A DNA stretch of 23,392 bases, taken from contig DOYB01000073.1 of the NCBI GenBank assembly GCA_003518745.1, forward strand, positions 1 to 23,392. The letters are read 5' to 3'. The DNA is from Selenomonas sp. (GTDB lineage Bacteria > Bacillota > Negativicutes > Selenomonadales > Selenomonadaceae). The notes below the pieces were generated by a model. That model made no database searches and was not told the origin of the DNA. It was given only the letters and a program-made list of their open reading frames with translations. The translations under genes and the position numbers were made by a program. Positions 14,693 to 22,181 of the stretch are shown here, one piece after another (position 1 is the stretch's first letter; every line of letters begins with the position of its first letter).

Positions 14693-17602
14693 TCACTCCA
14701 TCTGAGGCCCCAAAGCCCCGTTCCGCGCCTCGAAGAAGGCTGTAAAATCCTCTTCATTCATGGGTTTCCCGTTAAGATACCCTTGACCATAATTACAGCC
14801 CAGCTCGACCAGCAGCCGCTCCTGCTCTTTTGTCTCGATGCCCTCACAAATCACTCTCATATTAAGTGACTTGCCCAACTGAATGACATTCCCCAGTATC
14901 GCCTTCATACGGCTTGAATCCTCTGAGGAAGTCAGAAGAGAACGATCTATCTTCATTACATCCATCGGAAGCTGATTGAGAAGCATGTATGAGGAATAGC
15001 CCGAGCCAAAGTCGTCCACTGAAATGGTGAAGCCCATCTTGTGAAGCTCATTTACGATACTGGCAGCATTCTTGTGGTTTTCCGTCTCGTCAAAATCCCC
15101 AAAAACCGTTTCCGTCAGTTCCAGCTCTATGAGTCCCTCAGGAAGCCTGTACCTTTCAACGATGGCCTTCATCTTATCCAGATAGCCGTCCTCAGTCATA
15201 TGCAGCCTGGATTGGTTAACGGAAATCGGCACAACCTCTTTTCCCTCATCCAGTCGTCTTCTCTGATATTGGAACGCCTGCTCCAATATGGCGAAATCGA
15301 CAGCCAGCACAAAGCCATTTTTCTCGAACAGCGGAATGAATTTACCCGGGGGCATAAAGCCCATATCCGCGCTGATCCATCGAACCAATGCCTCTGCCCC
15401 TACAGTCCTTCCGGTGCGTATATCATACTTTGGCTGATACCAAGCTTTGAATTCCCCATCCGCGAGAGCCTGCTCCATGCGGCTCTCGATCTTCTGCTCC
15501 AAAATAAGCCTCTCCTGCATTGAGTTGTCAAACATACGCACTTCATCGTTGCTCTCATGAAGCTCGCTCAACGCGATTGAAGCCCTGTCAACCGTCTGGC
15601 TGATGTAGCCGTTATCCTGCCGCAGCGGGCAGACACCGGCCTGCATGTGCATCCAGATTCTTGAGTCATTGGCAGAGATATATCCATATTCGGCAATTGC
15701 CGATGACACCTTCCGCAGCATATCCGCGTCACTTTCGCCTTTACAGATACACACAAGACGTCCCGCCTCATTACCCACTGCTGTCAGCAGTACCCAGTCA
15801 AGCCCATCTAAATCTGCCGCAAGATCCCTTAGGCTATTATCCAGCAGCTTCCTGCCATATAGTTCTACTACAGCCGCGGTCCCACCCTGGGAAAATACTG
15901 ACACATACAATTTACCCGCCTTGTAGTCTCCTTCATGTTCTCCATTTATGAGCTTTATTCCCTCAATTTCAAACCATGTAAGATTTGGCAATTCATATCT
16001 CAAATCGATATATGCCATGCGCTGCGCCATTTCCATGTGATTCCGTTTCACCTTGAACCGATACCACAAAATGCCTATTATGACGCTGGCTATACCTATC
16101 AATATCAACAATGCATGAAATGGATAATGATAGATTAACCACTGCAGGTTAACGTGCCTGGTAGAACGCTCTGTCCTGTTGATTATTTCCCTTATCTGTC
16201 TTTGATCCAGATGATTGATTTCCTTGTTGAGTATCTGCCATAGCCTCAAATCCCCATAGCGATATACTCCAAGGCTGATAAAATCGGAAAAATCACTTTC
16301 CGATCCCACCTCAAGCTGATACGCGCCGGTCTGCTCCACCAGATATGCCACTTCGCCGCGTGGGGCAAAGACGATATCCGCGTCTCCATCATTCACTGCT
16401 TTGAAGCAATCCTCAAGACTCGAGAAGTATACCCTTCGCTCCTCAGGGAATCTGGGCTCCAGATATGTCTTGGTGAAAAGCAGATCCTTTACACAGGCCA
16501 CCCGAAAGGTATCACTAGTCAGTTCACCCTTGCGTGTTACCGGAACGTACCTATATTCCATGTAAAACTGTGTAGGGCGTATGTTCAGTCCACTTGCCCA
16601 ACTGAAATCACATACGGCATCGGCCGCAAAATCCACCTGTCCGGTACGGATTAGCCTTTCTGCCGCTTCCTGTGAGTCTGTATGTACAATCTCAATCTCA
16701 ATGCCCAGGTCTTTTGAAATCTGATTGATGATTTCGGGGATAACCCCATGCAGGGCACCATTCTCCATGAAGGCATAGGGACGACGTTCATTCATTATGA
16801 CTGTGCTGAGCTTTCCCTTTTCCTTCAAATAATCCCGTTCTCCACGATTCAGGATAAGGGGGACTCCTTTCGCCCGCATATACTTGTTGTCCAGATGGTC
16901 GCGAATATTCGACTGATAAAGAAGCATCTGATCCATGGCAGAGTTCATCTTTTTAAGGAGGTCGGTCCTATCCTCCCTCACTAACATGCGATAGCTCTGA
17001 CGGTCAAATATTTCCAACACATGCCTGGACTCCTGAGTGTTCAGCATCGGTGCCACATAACCATCCAGTTCTCCTCGTGAAAAGGCTTCCTCCATATCGT
17101 AAAACAACGGATAATTGATCAAATCATATGTGAAACCTTCTCCCGCGGCAATGTTAGGAAGATTTGGGATCGGATAGCTCGAGCTGTAGGTTCCTATACG
17201 CATATGTGGCTTGGCATCTTCAGAGGCGACAACCAATTCCATGGGAATACGTCCTATGACATGATCCGTCCTCTTTACACCCGTCAGAATACGATAGTTC
17301 CCCGGCATCTCCGGCAATAGGTCTATTTCGCCCGATTGCAGCTTGGCCGCGCACTCCAGCCATGTGGCAGATGGCACATACTCGAAAACCCAGTCTCCAT
17401 AGTTTGCCAGGAATTCCATATATTCATAGCCATAACCGCGACGATGACCGGGCCAGTCTTCCTCCACAAAACCCGTATTGGGAACATACCCCACCCTCAG
17501 AATCTGTCCCCTATCAGAAAGAGCCGGCTCCGCATAGCAGCCTATTGACTGAAAAAGCAGCATACCAGCCGCCAGCAGCGCGCCACCCCACCATTTTTTC
17601 AT
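14693..17602 (-). CDS. Membrane c-di-GMP phosphodiesterase with tandem periplasmic solute-binding domains
   Basis: A 969-aa transmembrane signalling protein. The N-terminus (MKKWWGGALLAAGMLLFQ) is a signal peptide with a likely cut after CYA. Two SBP_bac_3-like domains follow, about residues 35-250 (LRVGYVPNTGF) and 265-480 (LSTVIMNERRPYAFMENG, with VIPEIINQISKDLGIEIEIV), as in BvgS-type sensors. A membrane helix lies near 492-515. The GGDEF domain (about 535-690) has lost its signature entirely. The EAL domain keeps EALVRW (Glu737), the Asn of SVNQSRLH, ELTET, DDFGSG (Asp863-864), MKID, EGIET and the Gln of GQGYLNG, so c-di-GMP hydrolysis controlled by an external solute is predicted; the ligand is unknown. 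The ATG at 17602 follows TGGAG; a GTG three codons earlier lies within that site. No clear promoter was found upstream. Confidence 0.92.
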   Translation of the reverse strand: MKKWWGGALLAAGMLLFQSIGCYAEPALSDRGQILRVGYVPNTGFVEEDWPGHRRGYGYEYMEFLANYGDWVFEYVPSATWLECAAKLQSGEIDLLPEMPGNYRILTGVKRTDHVIGRIPMELVVASEDAKPHMRIGTYSSSYPIPNLPNIAAGEGFTYDLINYPLFYDMEEAFSRGELDGYVAPMLNTQESRHVLEIFDRQSYRMLVREDRTDLLKKMNSAMDQMLLYQSNIRDHLDNKYMRAKGVPLILNRGERDYLKEKGKLSTVIMNERRPYAFMENGALHGVIPEIINQISKDLGIEIEIVHTDSQEAAERLIRTGQVDFAADAVCDFSWASGLNIRPTQFYMEYRYVPVTRKGELTSDTFRVACVKDLLFTKTYLEPRFPEERRVYFSSLEDCFKAVNDGDADIVFAPRGEVAYLVEQTGAYQLEVGSESDFSDFISLGVYRYGDLRLWQILNKEINHLDQRQIREIINRTERSTRHVNLQWLIYHYPFHALLILIGIASVIIGILWYRFKVKRNHMEMAQRMAYIDLRYELPNLTWFEIEGIKLINGEHEGDYKAGKLYVSVFSQGGTAAVVELYGRKLLDNSLRDLAADLDGLDWVLLTAVGNEAGRLVCICKGESDADMLRKVSSAIAEYGYISANDSRIWMHMQAGVCPLRQDNGYISQTVDRASIALSELHESNDEVRMFDNSMQERLILEQKIESRMEQALADGEFKAWYQPKYDIRTGRTVGAEALVRWISADMGFMPPGKFIPLFEKNGFVLAVDFAILEQAFQYQRRRLDEGKEVVPISVNQSRLHMTEDGYLDKMKAIVERYRLPEGLIELELTETVFGDFDETENHKNAASIVNELHKMGFTISVDDFGSGYSSYMLLNQLPMDVMKIDRSLLTSSEDSSRMKAILGNVIQLGKSLNMRVICEGIETKEQERLLVELGCNYGQGYLNGKPMNEEDFTAFFEARNGALGPQME

Positions 17603-17851
17603 GCTTACCACTCCACGTTATAACTTCGGAGCTGTCGAAAAATAGATTGACAAAAACTGTCCGTCCTGAAACAGACGTATTTTCCTCAAGTTCCTTATAC
17701 AACGAAAACCCAAGAAGTCAAGCCGACGACGTGCGCAGGCACAGACTGACCGGCTGTTTTCATGTAAGGGCTGATGAAAATCGGAAGATTTTTCATCCTG
17801 CTTCCACTTTTCATATTATACATGATTCATCAAACCATTCAAAGCACTTTC
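17603..17851. other. Intergenic region between the divergent EAL gene and small membrane protein gene
   Basis: About 250 bases without a gene that I can support. A weak inverted repeat, GATGAAAA at 17773-17780 with TTTTCATC at 17790-17797, could form an 8-bp hairpin, but it lacks a U-run. A plus-strand TTGACA at 17646-17651 has no matching -10. The promoter for the minus-strand EAL gene should be here, but I could not identify a convincing -35/-10 pair. Confidence 0.5.
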
Positions 17852-17880
17852 TTGTGACTTGGTGGAAAAAATGGTATAAT
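17852..17880 (+). promoter_or_regulatory. Strong promoter for the small membrane protein gene
   Basis: TTGTGA (17852-17857), a 17-base spacer and TATAAT (17875-17880), with TGG directly before the -10 forming an extended -10. Transcription would start near 17887, about 33 bases before the ATG at 17920. This is one of the best promoter matches in the window. Confidence 0.75.
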
Positions 17881-17919
17881 GAAGCGTAGTATATTCTTAT
17901 TAAAGGTCTGGTGATTCAC

Positions 17920-18249
17920 ATGGCTAAACAATACAAGAAGCTTCAGAACAAAATCCATCCTAAAGCAAAGGAAGCTCCCGCGCCAAAAGCAAAGATTGGC
18001 AAGGACTATTTCCTTCTGGTCATGATAGGCTTTACTGTTATAATCCTGACCCTTGGGTGGTCCCATCTGGATGACATGAACAAGGCCATGTATGTGCTGC
18101 TTACAACATCCCTCTGTCTCACCTATACCCGCCGCCACTTCGAGCTTACCGACACTCAGCGTACCTACGTGGACAGAGCAAGCTTCGCCTCAATAGGACT
18201 GGCTGTAGCCCTTTTCCTTATCATCGCTTACCAGCAGTACATCGCATAG
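17920..18249 (+). CDS. Small three-helix membrane protein of unknown function
   Basis: I do not recognise the family. The 109-aa protein has a basic, proline- and alanine-containing N-terminus (MAKQYKKLQNKIHPKAKEAP, then KAKIGK), likely cytoplasmic, and three hydrophobic segments: FLLVMIGFTVIILTLGW, MYVLLTTSLCLTYT and FASIGLAVALFLIIAY. The loops are HLDDMNK and RRHFELTDTQRTYVDR. There is no signal peptide or catalytic motif. The ATG at 17920 has GGTG six bases upstream; a GTG at 17911 in the same frame sits only three bases after AAAGGT and is less likely. It is the only plus-strand gene in the first 20 kb, with its own strong promoter and terminator. Being monocistronic and well expressed, it is probably real rather than spurious. 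Confidence 0.8.
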   Translation: MAKQYKKLQNKIHPKAKEAPAPKAKIGKDYFLLVMIGFTVIILTLGWSHLDDMNKAMYVLLTTSLCLTYTRRHFELTDTQRTYVDRASFASIGLAVALFLIIAYQQYIA

Positions 18250-18260
18250 CTTTCCCCCTA

Positions 18261-18310
18261 AACAAAAGAGGACGTCAATGCTCACGCATCAACGTTCTCT
18301 TTTGTTTTAT
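18261..18310 (+). terminator. Intrinsic terminator, possibly bidirectional
   Basis: AACAAAAGAG (18261) pairs with CTCTTTTGTT (to 18306); inside, ACGT/ACGT and ATGC/GCAT pairs extend the stem around a TCAC loop. The plus strand continues TTATTC, giving a U-rich end. It lies 11 bases after the small membrane protein gene. Since ilvN ends convergently at 18376, the same hairpin could also end the ilvBN transcript, although the minus-strand exit (TAGGGGG) is not T-rich. Confidence 0.7.
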
Positions 18311-18375
18311 TCACTTTCACCCGGAACACAGTCCCCGCCCGCGCCGCATTCTGTATTGCACAAGCCGGATGCGCT

Positions 18376-18888
18376 TTACATCTTCTTGACCGGAACCGGG
18401 CCTCTGGAAAGACCTATTGATCCTGTCCTTGCTATTTCTACAATCTCATATTCTGACAGCACCTCGCAAATGGCATCCAGCTTGCTCTGCTGCCCCGTCA
18501 GCTCTATGACAACCGTTTCCTGAGTAACATCCACTATCTTTGCCCTGAACACATTCACGATATCGATGATATCCGAACGTGTCTCCTTAGTGGTCTTCAC
18601 CTTTATCATGATAAGCTCACGCTCTATGGAAGGAGCCTTGCTAAGGTTCACGATCTTGATAACATCGATGAGCTTCGACAGCTGGTTGACCACCTGATCC
18701 AGCTCGTTTTCCGACTCAACGGAAACCACTATGTTTATACGTGTTACAGAAGGTTCCTCCGTATAACCGGCAGAGATACTCTCGATATTGAACGCACGCC
18801 GGCTTATGAGTCCCGAAACATGGGTCAGGACGCCGGGCTTGTTGTCAACAAGAACTGCTAAAAGATATCTTCTCATGTCCTTTTCCAT
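18376..18888 (-). CDS. ilvN: Acetolactate synthase small (regulatory) subunit
   Basis: Regulatory subunit of acetohydroxyacid synthase; it stimulates the catalytic subunit and confers valine feedback inhibition. The 170-aa protein has an N-terminal ACT domain (MRRYLLAVLVDNKPGVLTHV, then GLISRRAFNIESISAG) and the C-terminal small-subunit domain (ELIMIKVKTT, FRAKIVDVTQETVVIELTG, LSEYEIVEIARTGSIGLSRG). Length matches the IlvH-like bacterial form. The ATG at 18888 is two bases after the ilvB stop and its ribosome site GGGAGG lies inside the end of ilvB, so the two subunits are translationally coupled. MRRYLL, four codons later, is an alternative start. The gene ends before the shared terminator at about 18300. 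Confidence 0.96.
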   Translation of the reverse strand: MEKDMRRYLLAVLVDNKPGVLTHVSGLISRRAFNIESISAGYTEEPSVTRINIVVSVESENELDQVVNQLSKLIDVIKIVNLSKAPSIERELIMIKVKTTKETRSDIIDIVNVFRAKIVDVTQETVVIELTGQQSKLDAICEVLSEYEIVEIARTGSIGLSRGPVPVKKM

Positions 18889-18890
18889 AC

Positions 18891-20582
18891 TCAGTTTCCT
18901 CCCAATACCATCTGATCCAGCCGCTTTCCACCCGGCACCATTGGCAGCACGTTCTCATCCTCAGGCACTATACAGTCGATTACGGCCGCGCCGGGCTCTG
19001 CCAGAATCTCAGGAAGCCGTGTGCACAGTTCCTCTTGAGACTCCAGCCTATAGCCTTTGAGTCCCATAGCTTCTGCTATTTTCACGAAATCCCTTTTGCA
19101 TTTCAACTGGGAAGCAGAATAATGACAGTCGTAGAAGAGCCTTTGCCACTGCCCCACCATTCCAAGTATATAGTTGTGCAGGATAATCACCTTCACATCT
19201 ATGTCGTTATCGGCAATTGTGGCAAATTCCTGGCAGTTCATCATGATACTGCCATCTCCCGTAAAGAGCACGACCTTCTTTTCTGGGCAGGCAATCTTCG
19301 CCCCCATGGCAGCGGGAAGTCCATAGCCCATGGTGCCAAGCCCGCCTGAAGTGAGGAACTGCCTTGGATTCCTCGCTTCGTAGAACTGAGCAGCCCACAT
19401 CTGATGCTGCCCCACGTCCGTTACCACGATGGTATTTTCATCGGATAGACTGCTGACTTTGCGGATAAGCGCCCCTGGCTTTATGGTCTTACCATCCTCC
19501 TGATAAGAGAATGGATGGTCCTTGCCGATTTCCACAGCATGCATACGCCATCTCGCAAATTTTGCCCGATAATCTATCTGTGAGGCCTCCAGCTTTCTCC
19601 TAAATATGGGCAGCGACCAGCGAAGATCTCCCAGAACGCGATTGTCAGACGCTACATTCTTGTTGACCTCCGCGGGATCCAGTTCAAAATGAACCACCTT
19701 CGCCTTGGGCGCGAAGTCCATGACCCTGCCTGTAACACGGTCGCTGAAACGCATACCTATGCATATGAGGAGGTCGCTTTCCTGTATGGCCATGTTTGCG
19801 CCATATGCTCCATGCATCCCGGCAAAGCCAAGAAATCCCTCTGTATCAGAGGCAATACACCCAAGCCCCATTATGGTACTGGTAACAGGTACCCCAAGCC
19901 TTTCCACAATTGCTCTCAGGTCGTCAGATGTATCGGACAGTGTAACGCCCCCGCCATAGAAAATCAGCGGCTTTTCCGCGTTTTCCAGAGCTTCCACCAC
20001 GGGATCGATTTCCTCTTCTTTGCCTATGTAATTTCCGGAATAACCCGGAAGCTTTACGGTTTCAGGATACTCGTAATCGATTTCCGTATTGAATACATCC
20101 GCGGCGATATCTATGGACACAGGTCCCGGGCGCCCTGTCCTGGCAATAAAGAATGCCTCCTTGATAATCCTCGGCAGCTCATTTGCATCCTTTACCAAAT
20201 AGTTATGCTTGGTAATAGGCGTAGTTATGCCGCAAACATCCACCTCCTGAAAGGAATCTTTTCCTATCGCGGGATTCGCCACCTGCCCCGTAATGCACAC
20301 CAATGGCACTGAATCCATATTGGCCGTGGCAATACCCGTAATGAGATTGGCCGCGCCGGGACCAGACGTGGCTATGACCACACCTACCTTGCCCGAAGCC
20401 CTGGCATAGCCATCAGCCGCATGGACAGCTCCCTGCTCATGTCCCGTAAGTATATGGGGAAATTTCATCTTGTAAAGCTCATCATATAGTTTCAGCACCA
20501 CTCCGCCCGGATACCCGAACACGAGATCGACACCCTCATTCTTCAGGCTCTCCAGAACAGCCTGTGCTCCATTCATCTTCAA
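18891..20582 (-). CDS. ilvB: Acetolactate synthase large (catalytic) subunit
   Basis: Thiamine-diphosphate enzyme that condenses two pyruvates to acetolactate, or pyruvate with 2-ketobutyrate, the first shared step of valine, leucine and isoleucine synthesis. The 563-aa protein has the catalytic Glu49 (GHEQGAVHAADGYARASG), the FAD-contact middle domain, and the ThDP/magnesium motif beginning GDGS (Asp443) and ending in HN (His469-Asn470) where NN is more usual. The next segment reads LGMVGQWQRLFYD; bacteria often have Arg where Gly477 stands. Both positions vary among known enzymes, so activity is still expected. The start is set at the TTG at 20582 (MKMNGAQAVLESL), eight bases after GGAGGG; the ATG at 20576 is the alternative. 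Upstream open codons fall in the leader and are unlikely to be used. Confidence 0.96.
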   Translation of the reverse strand: MKMNGAQAVLESLKNEGVDLVFGYPGGVVLKLYDELYKMKFPHILTGHEQGAVHAADGYARASGKVGVVIATSGPGAANLITGIATANMDSVPLVCITGQVANPAIGKDSFQEVDVCGITTPITKHNYLVKDANELPRIIKEAFFIARTGRPGPVSIDIAADVFNTEIDYEYPETVKLPGYSGNYIGKEEEIDPVVEALENAEKPLIFYGGGVTLSDTSDDLRAIVERLGVPVTSTIMGLGCIASDTEGFLGFAGMHGAYGANMAIQESDLLICIGMRFSDRVTGRVMDFAPKAKVVHFELDPAEVNKNVASDNRVLGDLRWSLPIFRRKLEASQIDYRAKFARWRMHAVEIGKDHPFSYQEDGKTIKPGALIRKVSSLSDENTIVVTDVGQHQMWAAQFYEARNPRQFLTSGGLGTMGYGLPAAMGAKIACPEKKVVLFTGDGSIMMNCQEFATIADNDIDVKVIILHNYILGMVGQWQRLFYDCHYSASQLKCKRDFVKIAEAMGLKGYRLESQEELCTRLPEILAEPGAAVIDCIVPEDENVLPMVPGGKRLDQMVLGGN

Positions 20583-20603
20583 CTCAGTGTCCCTCCATAT
20601 TGA

Positions 20604-20637
20604 ATTGACCCAGTGCTTCAGAACACCGTGGCTCAAT
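20604..20637 (-). promoter_or_regulatory. Hairpin in the ilvBN leader
   Basis: On the minus strand ATTGA/TCAAT, CCA/TGG and GTG/CAC pair around the loop TTCTGAAG, interrupted by a G-G mismatch and a two-base bulge. The structure ends a few bases upstream of the GGAGGG ribosome site (20597-20592). It has no U-run, so it is not a terminator. It might affect translation start or RNA stability; no T-box sequence and no Ile/Leu/Val-rich leader peptide is visible. Confidence 0.35.
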
Positions 20638-20665
20638 CCGCAAAATAACAAAGTAAACCCTCACA

Positions 20666-20671
20666 ATTATA
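20666..20671 (-). promoter_or_regulatory. -10 element of a candidate ilvBN promoter
   Basis: The minus strand shows a perfect TATAAT. Its start would lie near 20659, giving a leader of about 75 bases before ilvB. No good -35 is visible at 16-18 bases upstream, so an activator or another promoter may be involved. A second minus-strand candidate further upstream uses the palindrome ATTATAAT around 20776-20783 with TTGTAT at 15 bases. Confidence 0.4.
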
Positions 20672-20754
20672 ACGCAAAAACATCCTGAAAGCTAGCCCCT
20701 AAGCCCCTGCGCCTATCCATCATCTGAAAATATCCGAAACCAAAAATAAGATAA

Positions 20755-20783
20755 TTGTATCCATAGAATAATTGCATTATAAT
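20755..20783 (+). promoter_or_regulatory. Distal promoter for the glycosyltransferase genes
   Basis: TTGTAT (20755-20760), exactly 17 bases, then TATAAT (20778-20783). The region around is strongly AT-rich. The transcript would start near 20790, leaving a leader of about 100 bases before the GTG start at 20890. Confidence 0.6.
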
Positions 20784-20858
20784 TTATCCATGGCCTATAC
20801 AATTATATTGCTTTATGTTTGAGGATTGTTTAATCCACACGCCCATTACCTGTTAAGA

Positions 20859-20867
20859 TGCTATAAT
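20859..20867 (+). promoter_or_regulatory. Proximal extended -10 promoter for the glycosyltransferase genes
   Basis: TG, one base, then TATAAT: a perfect extended -10 without a good -35. The start would fall near 20874, just before the AAAGAGG ribosome site at 20874-20880, giving a leader of only about 16 bases. The ATG at 20866 lies inside this -10, which argues against it as the start codon for this transcript. Confidence 0.5.
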
Positions 20868-20889
20868 GTCGACAAAGAGGTGTCAAAAC

Positions 20890-22164
20890 GTGCATCCTGA
20901 TTTTTCCCCTTTATATGACTGTTGCAGTGATTTTATGTGGAAGGCAAAGGTAGCAGGCCACTTTGACTTGGCCAAATTCCATGCGACTATGGAACCCGTT
21001 TTCAAGCGACTGGGGTTTCGCGAACAGAGCGCTTCCCCTGCCCCGTCCATTCTCGTTTCTTACATAGGACGTGCGGGCGATAACATCCTAACAACCCCAA
21101 TGCTGCGCGAGCTTCGTCGCAATCAGCCACAAGCCCATATCACCTTTGTCACTACGTCTGCCGTATATTCCCTCATGGAGCTATGCCCCTATGTGGACGA
21201 AGTGCTCCACATTCCCTATCTATCTTCAAGACAGGATGACTCCTTTGTACTTCAGACGATAATCAGTTTCGCGCGAGAGCACCTTTGGAAGCGCCACTAT
21301 GACATCTGCATACTTCCCCAATGGCCATCTGATAACAGACCATCCAGGCTGCTTTCTTATTTAAGCGGCTCCCGCGAAAGATGGGGCTACAGCGATACGG
21401 CTCAAAAATTGTATGCCCCATTAAACATATTTCCCACAGATGAACTATACCTGTTAAATCACACCATATGCAATCCGCCTGAAATCATTCATGAAGTCTG
21501 CCGCTATCTTTATATGCTGGAAGCCATGGGGATGTCTGTATCAGAACGTCATACGGAGCTATGGCTTTCTCAACAGGATCGTGAAAGAGCAGAAGCCCTT
21601 CTCACGCCGCTGCGGCGTTCCGCCGGAGATATTTTTGTGGCGATATCCACCGGAGCCGGAGACAACAGCCGTCAATATCCCATTGAAAAATGGTTGGCCG
21701 CGATGAAGGAAATCACTGCCTTGGGGGGGCGCTTCATTATAATCGGCGGTCCCTCTGAGATTGAAAACGGTAAATATCTGGAGAAAGGTCTGCCAAAGGA
21801 CACCGTAATGAATTTAACCGGACAGACTACACTAAGGGAATCCGTAGCCATCATTGAAGCCTCCGGCCTTTTTATGGGCAACGACTCCGGAATGATGCAT
21901 GCGGCGGCAGCCTGTCAGCGACCAATCATAGCCGTATACCGCGAGGCTCTTGACAAGGAACCCGTTGCTACGGGCCTTTTGAGTGAATTCCGTCGCTTTG
22001 AGCCTTATATGGCCAACTACATTGCGCTGCGTCCTGAGCACGCTCTCGGTGACTGCCGGACAGCTATTTGCTATGGTGGCTGCCAATCTCTTACAGCTCA
22101 CTGCATCTGTCAGGTGGAGCCTGAAGAAATCATCGAGGCATTCCGCATATTAACATCAAACTAA
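20890..22164 (+). CDS. Glycosyltransferase family 9 (heptosyltransferase-like)
   Basis: GT9 enzymes of the WaaC/WaaF type transfer heptose or related sugars from nucleotide donors to LPS core or other acceptors. The 424-aa protein has an N-terminal extension of about 45 residues, then the first Rossmann domain (SILVSYIGRAGDNILTTPML, HITFVTTSAVYSLME). The second domain has FVAISTGAGDNSRQYPIEKW, RFIIIGGPSEIE, NLTGQTTLRESVAIIEAS and FMGNDSGMMHAAAACQRP, with the donor-site Asp332. The C-terminus is cysteine-rich (Cys389, 394, 398, 405, 407), recalling the metal-binding end of TibC-like enzymes. I prefer the GTG at 20890, preceded by AGAGG nine bases upstream; the ATG at 20866 lies in a -10 box. 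It is followed after 17 bases by a TibC/Aah-like gene, so it may act in the same protein glycosylation or in LPS synthesis. Confidence 0.88.
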   Translation: MHPDFSPLYDCCSDFMWKAKVAGHFDLAKFHATMEPVFKRLGFREQSASPAPSILVSYIGRAGDNILTTPMLRELRRNQPQAHITFVTTSAVYSLMELCPYVDEVLHIPYLSSRQDDSFVLQTIISFAREHLWKRHYDICILPQWPSDNRPSRLLSYLSGSRERWGYSDTAQKLYAPLNIFPTDELYLLNHTICNPPEIIHEVCRYLYMLEAMGMSVSERHTELWLSQQDRERAEALLTPLRRSAGDIFVAISTGAGDNSRQYPIEKWLAAMKEITALGGRFIIIGGPSEIENGKYLEKGLPKDTVMNLTGQTTLRESVAIIEASGLFMGNDSGMMHAAAACQRPIIAVYREALDKEPVATGLLSEFRRFEPYMANYIALRPEHALGDCRTAICYGGCQSLTAHCICQVEPEEIIEAFRILTSN

Positions 22165-22181
22165 ACGCAGGAGATGAACAC

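Noticed and set aside
17646..17680. Consensus TTGACA on the plus strand upstream of the small membrane gene
   Set aside because: No -10 element occurs 16-18 bases downstream, and a better complete promoter lies at 17852-17880.
17773..17797. 8-bp inverted repeat GATGAAAA/TTTTCATC
   Set aside because: AT-rich, no U-run, and not next to a gene end; likely to be chance in an AT-rich gap.
17839..18138. 99-codon minus-strand open frame over the small membrane protein gene
   Set aside because: It covers the promoter and first half of the plus-strand gene, which has better start signals, promoter and terminator.
19150..19180. Unusual HN and Gly477 in the ThDP motif region of IlvB
   Set aside because: Both positions vary among known acetohydroxyacid synthases across kingdoms, and the metal-binding Asn and Asp443 are kept, so loss of function is not implied.
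19689..20312. 207-codon plus-strand open frame opposite ilvB
   Set aside because: Antisense shadow of a highly conserved enzyme gene; no supporting promoter or ribosome site.
20674..20730. Short minus-strand leader peptide MMDRRRGLGASFQDVFAL before ilvB
   Set aside because: It has no ribosome site, is not rich in Ile, Leu or Val, and overlaps the candidate -10 region; not a convincing attenuator peptide.
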